From Acidovorax sp. A79 (lineage in GTDB: Bacteria; Pseudomonadota; Gammaproteobacteria; Burkholderiales; Burkholderiaceae_C): a stretch of DNA of 64,000 nt. The notes below the pieces were generated by a model. That model made no database searches. It was given only the letters and a program-made list of their open reading frames with translations, and was not told the origin of the DNA. Each line of letters begins with the position of its first letter. Within the stretch, counting starts at the first letter, position 1. A program made the position numbers and the translations under genes. The DNA lies in NCBI RefSeq assembly GCF_041154505.1, contig NZ_AP028672.1, forward strand, positions 4,504,501-4,568,500. Direction: 5' to 3'. Below are positions 8,884 to 18,433 of this stretch, piece after piece.

Positions 8884-9429
8884 TCAGGACGACCAGAACC
8901 CCACGTGTGGCGCGCTGGCTTCGGCCACGAGGGCGGGGCCGATGCATTCGATGAAACGGGGCGACGCCGCCAGCACGTCGCGCCCCGAGAGGGCTGCTGC
9001 TGCCGCTGCTGCCGCATAGGCCTGCCGGGAGCGGGGCACCTGCAGGGCGTGCAGGCGCGCCGCGTCGATGCCGAACACCACGCGGCCGATGCCCGACCAG
9101 AAGATGGCGCCCGCGCACATCACGCACGGCTCTGCCGAGGTGTAGAGCGTGGCACCCGCCAGCGTGTCGCGGTCCACGCGCGCGCTGATCTGGCGCACGG
9201 CATTGGTTTCGGCATGGCCGGTGCAGTCGCCCGTTTCGGCGGTGTTGCAGTACGCCTCGGACAGCAGCTCGCCCTGCGCGCCGATCACCACCGCGCCAAA
9301 CGGCGGGTTGCCGCGCGCGCGGGCACGGCACGACCACGCGATGGCCTGGCGCAGGTACACGCCGTCGTTGGCGGCAAGGGCGGCTGCTTCGCCGGGCTGG
9401 GGGGGCGCTGCGGACATGAGGGCAGGCAT
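8884..9429 (-). CDS. Nucleoside/nucleobase deaminase (CDA fold, guanine-deaminase-like)
   Basis: The 181-residue protein has the zinc motif HAE at residues 72-74 and PCVMC at 101-105, with NPPFGAVV near 41. These define the cytidine-deaminase fold that includes guanine deaminase GuaD, tRNA adenosine deaminase TadA and CMP deaminases. The wording between the motifs is nearer to GuaD-type nucleobase deaminases than to TadA. With purine catabolism throughout the window, guanine to xanthine is a reasonable guess, not shown. GGAGA five bases before ATG 9429 supports the start; a second ATG at 9417 is possible. The middle third is rich in alanine. Confidence 0.75.
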   Translation of the reverse strand: MPALMSAAPPQPGEAAALAANDGVYLRQAIAWSCRARARGNPPFGAVVIGAQGELLSEAYCNTAETGDCTGHAETNAVRQISARVDRDTLAGATLYTSAEPCVMCAGAIFWSGIGRVVFGIDAARLHALQVPRSRQAYAAAAAAAALSGRDVLAASPRFIECIGPALVAEASAPHVGFWSS

Positions 9430-9674
9430 GGGCTGTCTCCGGGCATGGTGTGTTGCGCCCAGCGACATGCATGGGGCATGCCAAGAACATTGTGTGACAT
9501 GTGTGCATGGCTTTCGCCGTGCTGCCCGAGGCGCGGGGCGGTCCCCGGTGGCGCGGTGGGGGTGTGGTGGGCACGCCGCAGCAAGGAGCCGTTCCCGTGA
9601 CGTGGGCGATACCGTACCGGGCGCGCATGTCGCGCAGCGGGGCCGGGCCCTCGGGGGCCTGCCGGGCCGGCGGG

Positions 9675-10724
9675 CTACCTGCCGGGCGCGGGGCAGGGGT
9701 CGTCCAGCCCCGCCATGCCCGCCAGCCTTTGCAGACGCGAGCGGTTGTCCAGGCAGGCCTTGTACTCGGCCTCCAGGACCTTTTGCTGGGCTTGCTGCGC
9801 CGCGCGGGCGCGCTCGGCCTGCAGCTGCGCGATGCGTTCGCGGATCTGCGGCATGGCGGCCAGGGCGGCCTTCTCGCCTTCCAGGATCGCGCCGGCGCGC
9901 TGGCTGAAATCCGCCGGGCCGATGTCCAGCACCTTGGGGCTGATGATGACGTCGGCGCGTGCCAGTTCGGCCTGGCCCAGCTTCTGGCCCATGATGGCGA
10001 TCGACTGGTTCAGCGCGCCCAGCATGTTGCCTGGCGACTGGCCCCGGGCCTTGTTGGAGATGTCCACGGCGACCACGATGTCCGCGCCCAGCTGGCGCGC
10101 CGCATCCACCGGCACGGGGCTCACGATGCCGCCGTCCACGAAGTGGTACTTGCCGATGGTGACCGGCTGGAACACGCCCGGCACGCTGCTCGAGGCGCGC
10201 ACGGCCTGGCCCGTGTTGCCGCGCGAAAACACGGTGCGCTCGCCGTCCTCGAGCCGGGTGGCCACCACCACTAAGGGCTTGGCCATTTGCTCCAGGGGCT
10301 TGCGGCGCACCTGCTCGTTGACGTAGTCCTCGAGCTTCTGGCCCAGCACCAGCCCGCCGGACGACAGCTGCAGGTCGCGGATCTTGGCTTCGTCGAGCGC
10401 CACGGCTTTTTCCTGCATCTCGAACGCATTCATGCCGCTGGCGTACAGCGCGCCCACCACGCTGCCCGCGCTGGTGCCGGAGACGACGGCGGGGGCGAAG
10501 CCATTGGCTTCCAGCATCTTGATCACGCCGATGTGCGCGAAGCCCTTGGCGGCGCCCCCGCCCAGGGCGATGCCCACCTTGATGGGCGCGCCTGGGGATG
10601 GGGTGCCGGTGGCGGCCGCGCCCTGTGCGGGCGTGGCGGGCTGTTGCGGGGGCGTGCTGCCGCACGCCGCGAGGCCCAGGCAACCCACAAGCGCCAGGGG
10701 GCGCAAAAAGACTTCCAACCGCAT
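9675..10724 (-). CDS. Patatin-like phospholipase, lipoprotein
   Basis: The 349-residue protein begins with a lipoprotein signal peptide (LAAC, lipidated Cys21) and a Pro/Ala-rich linker. A patatin domain follows, with oxyanion hole GGGAAKG at 55-61, nucleophile Ser in GTSAG at 83-87 and the catalytic Asp in DGG at 197-199. The RssA-like arrangement predicts a serine-aspartate dyad esterase or phospholipase A anchored in the envelope. After residue 270 there is a charged, probably coiled-coil segment ending in CLDNRSRL. An AGGA site precedes the start. It is on the same strand as the deaminase but 245 bp away, so probably a separate unit. Confidence 0.88.
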   Translation of the reverse strand: MRLEVFLRPLALVGCLGLAACGSTPPQQPATPAQGAAATGTPSPGAPIKVGIALGGGAAKGFAHIGVIKMLEANGFAPAVVSGTSAGSVVGALYASGMNAFEMQEKAVALDEAKIRDLQLSSGGLVLGQKLEDYVNEQVRRKPLEQMAKPLVVVATRLEDGERTVFSRGNTGQAVRASSSVPGVFQPVTIGKYHFVDGGIVSPVPVDAARQLGADIVVAVDISNKARGQSPGNMLGALNQSIAIMGQKLGQAELARADVIISPKVLDIGPADFSQRAGAILEGEKAALAAMPQIRERIAQLQAERARAAQQAQQKVLEAEYKACLDNRSRLQRLAGMAGLDDPCPAPGR

Positions 10725-10837
10725 GCCAAGGAATCCTGTTGTCGACGGGGCGGCGAGTATAGCGGCAGGCTGTAAAGAAGAGAGGCGCTGCCCGTGGCGC
10801 CGGGGCCTTGCACGCCGCTACCGGCGCGGCCGGGCCT

Positions 10838-11605
10838 TCACTCTCCCTGCGAGCCCCGGTGGGCCCAGCCGGTGGTGCGCTTTTCAACCCAGCTGAACAG
10901 TTCGTACATCACCATCGCCATCGCGCCCACCACCATCAGGCCGGCGAACGCCAGGCCCATCTGCATGGAGGAGCCCGCGCTGATCAGCAGGTAGCCGATG
11001 CCTTCGTTGGCGGCGGTCATCTCGCTCACCGTGGTGCCCACGAAGGCCAGCGTGATCGCCACCTTGAGAGAGCCGAAGAAGTAGGGCATGGAGCGCGGCA
11101 GGCCGACCTTGGTGAGCACGTCCCAGCGCCTGGCGCCCAGCACGCGCAGCACGTCTTCGAGTTCGGGCTCCAGCGTGGCCAGGCCGGTGGCGATGTTCAC
11201 CATGATCGGGAAGAAGCTGATGAGGAACGCCGTGAGGATGGCCGGCCCCACGCCGATGCCGAACCACACCACCAGGATGGGCACGAACGCCGCCTTGGGC
11301 AGCGCGTTGAAGGCGGTCATCAGTGGATAGACCGCCGCGTAGGCGATGCGCGAACTGCCGATCACGAAGCCCAGCAGCACCCCCACCACGATGGCGATGC
11401 CAAAGCCGGCCATGGTCACCCAGAAGGTGCGCCATGCGTGGCCCGCGATGACGCCGCCGAACTCGACCAACTGGGTGGCGATGGCCCAGGGGCTGGGGAA
11501 GATGAACTCGGACACGTTGAAGGCCGAGCAGATGATCTGCCAGAGCAGGATGATCGCGACCAGCAGGATCCAGGGAGACCAGCGTTCTACGGTTTTCTTG
11601 TGCAT
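10838..11605 (-). CDS. ABC importer permease (SsuC/TauC/ThiX type)
   Basis: The 255-residue integral membrane protein has about six helices and the family EAA-type loop near GARRWDVLTKVGLPRSMPYF. It is the permease of a nitrate/sulfonate/taurine/hydroxymethylpyrimidine-type importer. It is the third gene of a minus-strand unit: binding protein, ATPase, permease. It starts 20 bp after the ATPase stop codon. The substrate is not evident. The NMT1/THI5-type binding protein and nearby nucleobase genes allow, but do not prove, a pyrimidine or other ring compound. Confidence 0.88.
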   Translation of the reverse strand: MHKKTVERWSPWILLVAIILLWQIICSAFNVSEFIFPSPWAIATQLVEFGGVIAGHAWRTFWVTMAGFGIAIVVGVLLGFVIGSSRIAYAAVYPLMTAFNALPKAAFVPILVVWFGIGVGPAILTAFLISFFPIMVNIATGLATLEPELEDVLRVLGARRWDVLTKVGLPRSMPYFFGSLKVAITLAFVGTTVSEMTAANEGIGYLLISAGSSMQMGLAFAGLMVVGAMAMVMYELFSWVEKRTTGWAHRGSQGE

Positions 11606-11625
11606 GGAAACAGGCTCGGATCAAT

Positions 11626-12450
11626 CTATTGCTGGAGGGGCGCGTCGGCCTTGCGCAGGGCGCCGATGTGGCCGCGCAGCTCGTGCACGATGTCGGTGAA
11701 TTCCTTGGTGTAGGTGATCTCCAGCTCGCGCGGGCGCGGCAGCTCGATCTCCTTCCTGACGACGAAGCGGCCCGGGCTCTTGCTCATCACGTACACCGTG
11801 TCGGCCAGGAAGACCGACTCGCGCAGGTCGTGGGTGACCAGGATCACGTTGAACCGCTGTTCGGTCCACAGGTCGCGCAGGATGCACCAGAGCTCCTCGC
11901 GCGTGAACGCGTCGAGCGCGCCGAAGGGCTCGTCGAGCAGCAGCATCTTGGGCTCGTGGATGAGCGCGCGGCAGATGCTGGCGCGCTGCTGCATGCCGCC
12001 AGACAGCTGCCAGGGGAACTTGTCCTCGTAGCCGGCCAGGCCCACCTTCTGCAGCAGGCGGCGCGCGCGCTCCTCGTACTCCTTGCGCTTTTGCTTGAAG
12101 CTGCTGCGGTACGGCTCCACGATCTCCAGCGGCAGCAGCACGTTGTCCACCGTGGTGCGCCAGGGCAGCAGCGAAGGGGCCTGGAAGGCCATGCCCGAGA
12201 TCTTGAGCGGGCCGGTCACGGGCTGGCCGTCGATGAGGATCTTGCCCATCGACGGCATCTTCAGGCCCGTGGCCAGCTTCATGAAGGTGGACTTGCCGCA
12301 GCCCGAAGGACCGACGATGGCGATGAACTCGCCGCGCCGCACCTGCAGGTCGATGGCCTCGACGGCGAAATGGTTCTGCGCGCGCAGCTCGTCGTTGTAG
12401 GTGAGCCAGACGTCACGAAAATCCACGAAATATGAATCGGCAGCCTGCAT
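11626..12450 (-). CDS. ABC importer ATPase (SsuB/TauB type)
   Basis: The 274-residue protein has Walker A GPSGCGKST at residues 47-55, signature LSGGMQQR near 150, Walker B LLLDEP near 172 and the switch histidine in VTHDL. It powers the importer formed with the permease 20 bp downstream. The C-terminal 40 residues (from about 230) extend past the core ATPase and are common in this subfamily. The gene is separated from its binding protein by 217 bp that contain a dispersed repeat, so transcription across that gap may be reduced. Confidence 0.9.
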   Translation of the reverse strand: MQAADSYFVDFRDVWLTYNDELRAQNHFAVEAIDLQVRRGEFIAIVGPSGCGKSTFMKLATGLKMPSMGKILIDGQPVTGPLKISGMAFQAPSLLPWRTTVDNVLLPLEIVEPYRSSFKQKRKEYEERARRLLQKVGLAGYEDKFPWQLSGGMQQRASICRALIHEPKMLLLDEPFGALDAFTREELWCILRDLWTEQRFNVILVTHDLRESVFLADTVYVMSKSPGRFVVRKEIELPRPRELEITYTKEFTDIVHELRGHIGALRKADAPLQQ

Positions 12451-12542
12451 CAGGTGTCCGTAAATAAAGGTTGCGCACCGGGCCGGGCGAGCGGCCCATG
12501 CATTTCAGTTTTCAATAGCGCCGAGCGCCACCCACCCCGCAC

Positions 12543-12661
12543 GAAACTGGCGAGGCTCAAGCCAGCGCCCCCGTGCAAGGACCGCCCCGCCGCATGGGGG
12601 CGGCCCCCTCCGGGATTGCGAAGCCATGTGAGAGAGGGGAAAGGCGCGAAGCGACTCAGGG
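12543..12661 (-). repeat. Stop-codon-associated repeat, family 2, copy D
   Basis: Read on the minus strand it starts CCCTGAGTCGCTTCGCGCC, 6 bp after the binding-protein stop codon, and ends GCCAGTTTC. The start and end match the copy at 43222-43333 closely. It fills most of the gap between the binding-protein and ATPase genes. Confidence 0.65.
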
Positions 12662-12667
12662 TGTGTT

Positions 12668-13702
12668 TCACTTCTTGGGCAGGATGTTCAGCTCGGCCGC
12701 GCCGGGCAGGAAGCTGGCGTTCCACACATCGTCGGCGTTCACGCGCGTCTTGGTGTTGAACGCATCCGACACCTGCGAGGCCATCAGCGACAGGCGGCCG
12801 GGCTTGGCCTGGCCAAAGCCCTCGGCGCGCGCGTCGGGGCTGTTGATCACGGTGTCGATGGCCAGTTGCAGGCGGCGCGTTTCCAGCGGCACGTTCACGA
12901 TGCCGTCGCGCGCCTTCACGTGCTCGATGGCCGCCCCGGGGTTGGCGATCACTTCCTTGGCGCCCTTGGCGAAGGCCGAGAGGAAGGCCTTGATGGCCGC
13001 GGGGTTCTCCTTGATGAGCTTCGGCGACGCGATGATCACGTTGCCGTAGAGCTTCACACCGAAGTCGGCATAGGGCAGCACCACCACGTCGGCCGCCTTG
13101 GCGCCACGCGCCTCCAGGTTCAGGAGCGAGGTGAAGGTGAAGCCGGTGATCGCGTCCACGTCGCCGCGCACCAGCATGGTCTCGCGCAGGGGTGGGTCCA
13201 TGGCGGTCCATTGCACGCTGCCGATGGCGTTGGCCTTCTGGAAGATGGGGAACGCGCGGCGGCCCGCGTCGAACACGGGTGCGCCCAGCTTCTTGCCCGC
13301 CAGGTCGGCCGGCTTGGCGATGCCGCTCTTCTTGAGCGCCATCACGGAGGCGGGCGTGTTGTTGTAGACCATCATCACCGCCACGGGCTTGTTCTGCGCG
13401 TCGGGATTGTTGGCGTGGAACTCCATCACGGCGGCCAGGTCGGCAAAGCCCATGTCGTAGGTGCCCGAGGCCACGCGCTGCACGGCGCCGCCCGAGCCGT
13501 TGCCGGCATCCACCGTCACATCCAGGCCCGCCGCCTTGAAGTAGCCCTTGGCCACGGGCTGCAGGAAGAGCGCGGCGGGGCCTTCAAAGCGCCAGTCGAG
13601 CTGGAACTTGATCGGCGTGGGCGTTTGCGCCTGGGCCAGCGAGAACAGGCCGGTGGCGGCCATCATCAGCACGGTGGTTTGCAAGAACGAGCGTTTTTTC
13701 AT
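12668..13702 (-). CDS. NMT1/THI5-type ABC substrate-binding protein
   Basis: The 344-residue protein has a cleavable signal peptide ending in AQAQ (about residue 26) and an NMT1/THI5-like periplasmic binding fold. Typical segments are FQLDWRFEGPAALFLQPVAK near residue 35 and GSGGAVQRVASGTYDMGFAD near 70. Family members bind hydroxymethylpyrimidine, sulfonates, nitrate or aromatic acids; the ligand here is unknown. AGGAGC lies a few bases before ATG 13702. The first gene of the importer unit, it has a pyrimidine-rich leader on its own strand. I looked for a thiamine riboswitch upstream and found none, which weakens a thiamine-precursor role. Confidence 0.85.
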   Translation of the reverse strand: MKKRSFLQTTVLMMAATGLFSLAQAQTPTPIKFQLDWRFEGPAALFLQPVAKGYFKAAGLDVTVDAGNGSGGAVQRVASGTYDMGFADLAAVMEFHANNPDAQNKPVAVMMVYNNTPASVMALKKSGIAKPADLAGKKLGAPVFDAGRRAFPIFQKANAIGSVQWTAMDPPLRETMLVRGDVDAITGFTFTSLLNLEARGAKAADVVVLPYADFGVKLYGNVIIASPKLIKENPAAIKAFLSAFAKGAKEVIANPGAAIEHVKARDGIVNVPLETRRLQLAIDTVINSPDARAEGFGQAKPGRLSLMASQVSDAFNTKTRVNADDVWNASFLPGAAELNILPKK

Positions 13703-14052
13703 GGGGGCTCCTGTCAGAAGACGGCAAGGGACGCGGCGAGCGAAGAACAAGGACGAAGAAAGAAGAACAAGAAGGGCAGGCGAGAGGGAAGGGCAACACG
13801 GCGACCGACCGGTGGGGCCGGGCGCGCGGGGCCCATGCCGTCAGGGTCAGCAAAAACGATGCCCGCTTTGGTGGTTGTAATGTCAGGCAGCGGACCATTG
13901 TTCACCGAAGCGGTGCAGGCGCGCATGCAGGGTTTCCCGAAATGGTGCGCCGCAGGCACACCCGCCGGCCGCTCCGGCGCTGAAGGCCCCGCCACGGTGC
14001 ATGCCGGGGGGCTGGCAGGCGCCGCGGGCATTGCACCCGCGGCGCGGTGCCC
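13703..14052. other. Intergenic region between maeB and the ABC importer
   Basis: No gene is visible in this 350-bp gap. It holds the maeB hairpin at its right end, a GC-rich middle, and an unusual purine-rich tract on the plus strand at about 13735-13795, just upstream of the binding-protein start. The importer promoter should lie here but no clear -35/-10 pair stands out. Confidence 0.6.
14019..14045 (-). terminator. Hairpin after maeB
   Basis: Perfect 10-bp arms GCGCCGCGGG and CCCGCGGCGC flank the loop CATTGCA, 7 bp past the maeB stop codon. No T-run follows, so it may terminate weakly or protect the mRNA end. Confidence 0.5.
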
Positions 14053-16359
14053 TTACTTGGGGCGTGCCGCCGCGCTGGCCACGGCCAGCGCCGTCATGTT
14101 GAACACGCGGCGCACGGTGGCGGCGGGGGTGAGGATGTAGGCCGTGGCCGCACCGCCCATGAGGATGGGGCCCACGGTCACGCCGCCGCTGGTCGTGGTC
14201 TTGAGCACGTTGTAGAGGATGTTGGCCGCGTCCAGGTTGGGGCAGATCAGCAGGTTGGCCGAATCGGTGAGCGTGGAGTCCGCCATGTAGGCGTTGCGGA
14301 TGTTGGGCTCCAGCGCGGCATCGCCATGCAGTTCGCCGTCGCATTCGATCCCGGGGTGGGCGGCCACGAACAGGTCGCGCGCCTCGCGCATCTTGCGGGC
14401 CGAGGCGCGCTTGGACGAGCCATAGCTGGAGTGCGACAGGAAGGCGACCTTGGCCGGCAGGCCAAAGCGTTGCACCTCCTGCACCGACATCCAGGCGATG
14501 TCCGCCAGCTGCTGGGCCGTGGGGTTCTCGTTCACATAGGTGTCGGCGATGAAGAGCGTGCCCCGGTTGGTCATCAGCGCGTTGAGCGCGGCGTAGTCGT
14601 TCACGCCCTCCTCGCGGCCCAGGATGCTGTGGATGCGCTCCAGGTGCGTTTCATAGGTGCCCACCAGACCGCAGATCATGGCGTCGGCATCGCCCAGGGC
14701 GACCATCAGCGAGGCGATGATGGTGTTGGAGCGGCGCACGGCGGCCTTGGCCACCTCGGGCGTGGCGCCGTTGCGCTTCATGAGCTGGTGGTAGTGCTCC
14801 CAGTACTGGCGAAACCGGGGGTCGTCCTCGGGGTTGCACACTTCCACGTCCTGTCCCAGGCGCATGCGCAGGCCGGCCTTCTCGATGCGGGCGGCGATGA
14901 CGGCGGGGCGGCCGATCAGGATGGGCACGGCGATCTTGTCGTCGATGGCCATCTGCGCGGCACGCAGCGCGCGCTCGTCCTCGCCGTCGGCATAGGCCAC
15001 GCGCTTTTGCGCGTCCGGCAAGGCCTTGGCCGCGTTGATCACGGGGCGCATCAGCATGCCGGTCTGGTAGACGAAGCGCGACAGGGCCTCCTTGTAGGCC
15101 TCCATGTCGGTGATGGGGCGCGTGGCCACGCCCGATTCGGCCGCGGCCTTCGCCACGGCGGGCGCGATCTTGAGGATCAGGCGCGAGTCGAACGGCGTGG
15201 GGATCAGGTAGTCCGGGCCGAAGGTGAGCTCCTTGCCCGCATAGGCGCTGGCCACCTCTTCGCTGATGTCGGCCTTGGCCAGGTCGGCGATCTGGCGCAC
15301 GCAGGCAAGCTTCATCGCCTCGGTGATCTTCGTGGCGCCGCAGTCGAGCGCGCCCCGGAAGATGTAGGGGAAGCACAGGACGTTGTTGACCTGGTTGGGA
15401 TAGTCCGAGCGGCCCGTGGCGATGATGCAGTCGGGGCGGATGGCCTTGGCGAGTTCGGGGCGGATCTCGGGCTCGGGGTTGGCCAGGGCCAGGATGATGG
15501 GTCTGTCGGCCATCGTCTTGACCATCTCGGCCGTGAGCACGCCGGGGGCCGAGCAGCCCAGGAAGACATCCGCGCCGTGGACGGCGTCGGCCAGCGTGCG
15601 CGCGTCGGTCTTCTGGGCGTAGCGCGCCTTGGATTCGTCGTAGCCGCCGGGGCGGCCTTCATAGATCACGCCCTTGGAGTCGCACATGAAGATGTTTTCC
15701 ACCTTCACGCCCAGGCCCACCATCACGCCCACGCAGGCAATCGCGGCCGCGCCCGCGCCCGAGACGGCGATCTTCACCGCGCCGATGTCCTTGCCCACCA
15801 GCTCCAGGCCGTTGAGCAGCGCGGCGCTGGAGATGATGGCCGTGCCGTGCTGGTCGTCGTGGAAGACGGGAATGTTCAGCCGGTCGGACAGCTGCTTTTC
15901 GATGTAGAAGCACTCGGGCGCCTTGATGTCCTCGAGGTTGATGCCGCCCAGCGTGGGTTCCAGCGCGGCGATGATCTCCACCAGCTTGTCCGGGTCGCGC
16001 TCGGCCAGTTCGATGTCGAACACGTCGACGCCCGCGAACTTCTTGAACAGGCAGCCCTTGCCCTCCATCACCGGCTTGCCGGCCAGCGGGCCGATGTCGC
16101 CCAGGCCCAGCACGGCGGTGCCGTTGGTGATCACGCCCACGAGGTTGCCGCGCGAGGTGTAGTCGAACGCCTTGGACGGGTCGGCCTGGATGTCCAGGCA
16201 GGGGTAGGCCACGCCGGGCGAGTACGCCAGCGACAGGTCGCGCTGGTTGGACAGGGGCTTGGTGGGAGTGACCGAAATCTTGCCCCGGCTGGGATTGCGG
16301 TGGTACTCGCGCGCGGCGTCGCGCAGGGCCTCTTCGGCGGCGGAAAGTGTCTGGGTCAT
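14053..16359 (-). CDS. maeB: NADP-dependent malic enzyme with phosphotransacetylase domain
   Basis: At 768 residues this is the long MaeB form. The malic-enzyme domain (about 1-430) includes the catalytic region [12 protein letters not shown] near residue 45 and the nucleotide-binding segment [12 protein letters not shown] near 195. The C-terminal half is a phosphotransacetylase-like domain that in MaeB binds acetyl-CoA and regulates activity rather than catalysing. The reaction is malate to pyruvate plus CO2 and NADPH. Next to a dicarboxylate transporter (DctA) and glyoxylate genes it fits growth on C4 acids or C2 units. The gene appears monocistronic, with a strong hairpin after the stop codon. 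Confidence 0.95.
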   Translation of the reverse strand: MTQTLSAAEEALRDAAREYHRNPSRGKISVTPTKPLSNQRDLSLAYSPGVAYPCLDIQADPSKAFDYTSRGNLVGVITNGTAVLGLGDIGPLAGKPVMEGKGCLFKKFAGVDVFDIELAERDPDKLVEIIAALEPTLGGINLEDIKAPECFYIEKQLSDRLNIPVFHDDQHGTAIISSAALLNGLELVGKDIGAVKIAVSGAGAAAIACVGVMVGLGVKVENIFMCDSKGVIYEGRPGGYDESKARYAQKTDARTLADAVHGADVFLGCSAPGVLTAEMVKTMADRPIILALANPEPEIRPELAKAIRPDCIIATGRSDYPNQVNNVLCFPYIFRGALDCGATKITEAMKLACVRQIADLAKADISEEVASAYAGKELTFGPDYLIPTPFDSRLILKIAPAVAKAAAESGVATRPITDMEAYKEALSRFVYQTGMLMRPVINAAKALPDAQKRVAYADGEDERALRAAQMAIDDKIAVPILIGRPAVIAARIEKAGLRMRLGQDVEVCNPEDDPRFRQYWEHYHQLMKRNGATPEVAKAAVRRSNTIIASLMVALGDADAMICGLVGTYETHLERIHSILGREEGVNDYAALNALMTNRGTLFIADTYVNENPTAQQLADIAWMSVQEVQRFGLPAKVAFLSHSSYGSSKRASARKMREARDLFVAAHPGIECDGELHGDAALEPNIRNAYMADSTLTDSANLLICPNLDAANILYNVLKTTTSGGVTVGPILMGGAATAYILTPAATVRRVFNMTALAVASAAARPK

Positions 16360-16734
16360 ACGGAAATCCTGGAGATGCTCAGCAAAATGCCAAATGAGCT
16401 TACCCCATGGCAGGAGGCGCCGGAATGGGGGTTAATGCCTTCATTGCATGGAATCCGCCCCTCGCGGGATACCGGCCGCCCGGACGCGCGCCGGGCCCGT
16501 GGAGGGCCCGCGCAGCGGCAGGGGCAGCGCGGGCCGGGCGTGGGCGGGGCTTGCGCGGGCTGCGGGCTTCCACGTCGCCACTGTGCACGCCGTTGCGGAG
16601 GCACCCTGCGTTGCGCGTTCGGCCGCCCATTCCACCTGCCTTGGTCACAGGTGTTTTGCTGCGGCGGGGCCCGGCTGCCCGATGCCGCAGGCCCGCCCCC
16701 GCGCCGGGGTGGCGCGCGGCCGCGGGCCCCTCCA
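16360..16734. other. Intergenic region between the NCS2 permease and maeB
   Basis: This 375-bp GC-rich gap has no convincing gene. It contains GGGCCC arms around GTGGA near 16494-16509 and further GC-rich inverted repeats near 16700, which could end permease transcription. The maeB promoter should be at its right end; I cannot assign it. Confidence 0.5.
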
Positions 16735-18222
16735 TCAATGTGCGTCGGCCTGGCGGGCCGCATTCACGGCGGCCGAGGTGTCGCGGCTGGCGCCATTGAA
16801 GAACACATTCAGCGCCACGGCCGTGATCGAGGCCAGCAGGATGCCGGATTCGATGAGGGGGTGGATGGCGTGTGGCATCCACTGGCGGAAGTTGGGAGCG
16901 ATCAGCGGGATCATGCCCACGCCGATCGACACCGCCACGATCATGGCGTTGAAGCGGTTGTTCTTGAAGTCCACGCCGCCCAGGATGCGGATGCCCGTGG
17001 CGGCCACCATGCCGAACATCACCAGGCCCGCCCCCCCCAGCACCATGGTGGGCAGGGACTCCACCAGCGCCGCCATCTTGGGCAGCACGCCCAGCACGAT
17101 GAGGATCACGCCGCCCGCCACGCAGACAAAGCGGCTCTTGACGCCCGTGACCGCCACGAGCCCCACGTTCTGCGAGAAGCTGGTGTACGGAAAGGTGTTG
17201 AAGATCCCGCCCAGCAGCGTGCCCAGGCCGTCGGTGCGCAGTCCGCGCGTGAGCGCGTTCTGGTCGATCTTGCGGTCGGTCATCTCGCCCAGCGCCAGGA
17301 ACATGCCCGTGGATTCGATCATCACGACGATCATCACGAGGGTCATCGTCAGGATCAGGATGGGGTCGAACACGGGGCTGGCGATCTCGAAGGGCAGGAC
17401 CAGGTCGAACCACTGGGCCTTGGCCACCTTCTCGAACGACATCAGCCCCATGGCCACGGCCACCACGGCGCCGATGACGATGCCCAGCAGCACCGAGATG
17501 TTGGCGATGAACCCCTTGGCGAACTTGGCGATCAGCAGGATGGAGACCAGCACCAGGGCCGAAATGCCGACGCCCGTGAGGTCCGCGTAGCGCGGGTTGG
17601 GCACCGTGGGCACCACGGCGAATCCCTTGGGGACGGGGGGCAGCGACGAGCCCGGAGCGCCCGCCGCGGACTGCATCTCGGTGAGCCACTTGAGGTGCTC
17701 GGGGTTCACCATGCTGGGGGCCGTGGGGCCCACCGGGTTGCCAAAGATCCAGTTGATCCCCACGCGCATGAGGCTGATGCCGATGGTGGCAATGATGGTG
17801 CCGGTGACCACGGGGGGGAAGAACCGCAGCATGCGGCTGACCAGGGGCGCGATCAGGATCGAGATGACCCCCGCGCCGATCACCGAGCCGAAGATCAGCC
17901 CGGCGCCGGCCGTGCCGCCCGTGCTCTGCGCCATCGACACCATGGGCGCGACGGAGGCGAAGGTCACGCCCATCATCACCGGCAGCTGGATGCCGAACCA
18001 GCGCGACGCGCCCAGGGCCTGGATCAGGGTGACGAGCCCGCAGACGAACAGGTCCGCCGAGATGAGCTTGGCCACCTGGTCGGGAGTGAGGTTGAGGGCC
18101 CGGCCCACGATGAGGGGCACGGCCACGGCGCCGGCATACATCACCAGCACGTGTTGCAGGCCCAGGGCCGTGAGCCGGCCCACCGGCAAATGTTCGTCCA
18201 CGGGATGTACGGGCGGGTGCAT
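16735..18222 (-). CDS. NCS2 xanthine/uracil-type permease
   Basis: The 495-residue protein has about 12-14 membrane segments and belongs to nucleobase:cation symporter-2. QHVLVMYAGAVAVPLIVG is in helix 1, and the substrate-site region near QNVGLVAVTGVKSRF (helices 9-10) resembles the UacT/XanQ purine group. Uptake of urate or xanthine is likely given the window. ATG 18222 has AGGA seven bases upstream. The frame remains open 26 codons further up, through the predicted GntR operator, so the later start is preferred. The operator-like site at 18304-18321 is 82 bp before the start. Confidence 0.87.
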   Translation of the reverse strand: MHPPVHPVDEHLPVGRLTALGLQHVLVMYAGAVAVPLIVGRALNLTPDQVAKLISADLFVCGLVTLIQALGASRWFGIQLPVMMGVTFASVAPMVSMAQSTGGTAGAGLIFGSVIGAGVISILIAPLVSRMLRFFPPVVTGTIIATIGISLMRVGINWIFGNPVGPTAPSMVNPEHLKWLTEMQSAAGAPGSSLPPVPKGFAVVPTVPNPRYADLTGVGISALVLVSILLIAKFAKGFIANISVLLGIVIGAVVAVAMGLMSFEKVAKAQWFDLVLPFEIASPVFDPILILTMTLVMIVVMIESTGMFLALGEMTDRKIDQNALTRGLRTDGLGTLLGGIFNTFPYTSFSQNVGLVAVTGVKSRFVCVAGGVILIVLGVLPKMAALVESLPTMVLGGAGLVMFGMVAATGIRILGGVDFKNNRFNAMIVAVSIGVGMIPLIAPNFRQWMPHAIHPLIESGILLASITAVALNVFFNGASRDTSAAVNAARQADAH

Positions 18223-18303
18223 GGGAGGTTCCTTTGGGTTGACGGGGGTGTGGGGATTCAGGGGTGGAGACGGCGCATCAGATGGTGCACAGTTGTCCAT
18301 ACA

Positions 18304-18321
18304 AAAATCGTATACACATTA
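18304..18321. promoter_or_regulatory. GntR (FCD) operator-like site, NCS2 permease
   Basis: The core CGTATACACA with AAAA on its left matches 14 of 18 bases of the perfect palindrome at 36986-37003. It lies upstream of the permease gene and downstream of the GntR gene at 18434-19123. Confidence 0.5.
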
Positions 18322-18378
18322 GCCCGGCCGTTGATCAAGGTAAACCCTAGGGCGTGCCAGGGCCTCGCGCGCCGCACG

Positions 18379-18433
18379 AAAAAAAGGAGCGGTCGGCCGG
18401 GGCCGCCGCAAGGGGGGCGGGGTGGCCCGGCCG
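18379..18433 (-). terminator. Rho-independent terminator after dctA-gntR
   Basis: On the minus strand, directly after the gntR stop, GCGGCCGGGCC can pair with GGCCCCGGCCG, followed by CTCC and seven T residues (A-run at 18379-18385 on the plus strand). One bulge in the stem. Confidence 0.5.

Noticed and set aside
13703-14052. Thiamine riboswitch before the NMT1/THI5-type binding protein
   Set aside because: The conserved CUGAGA and the 3' consensus are absent on the minus strand.
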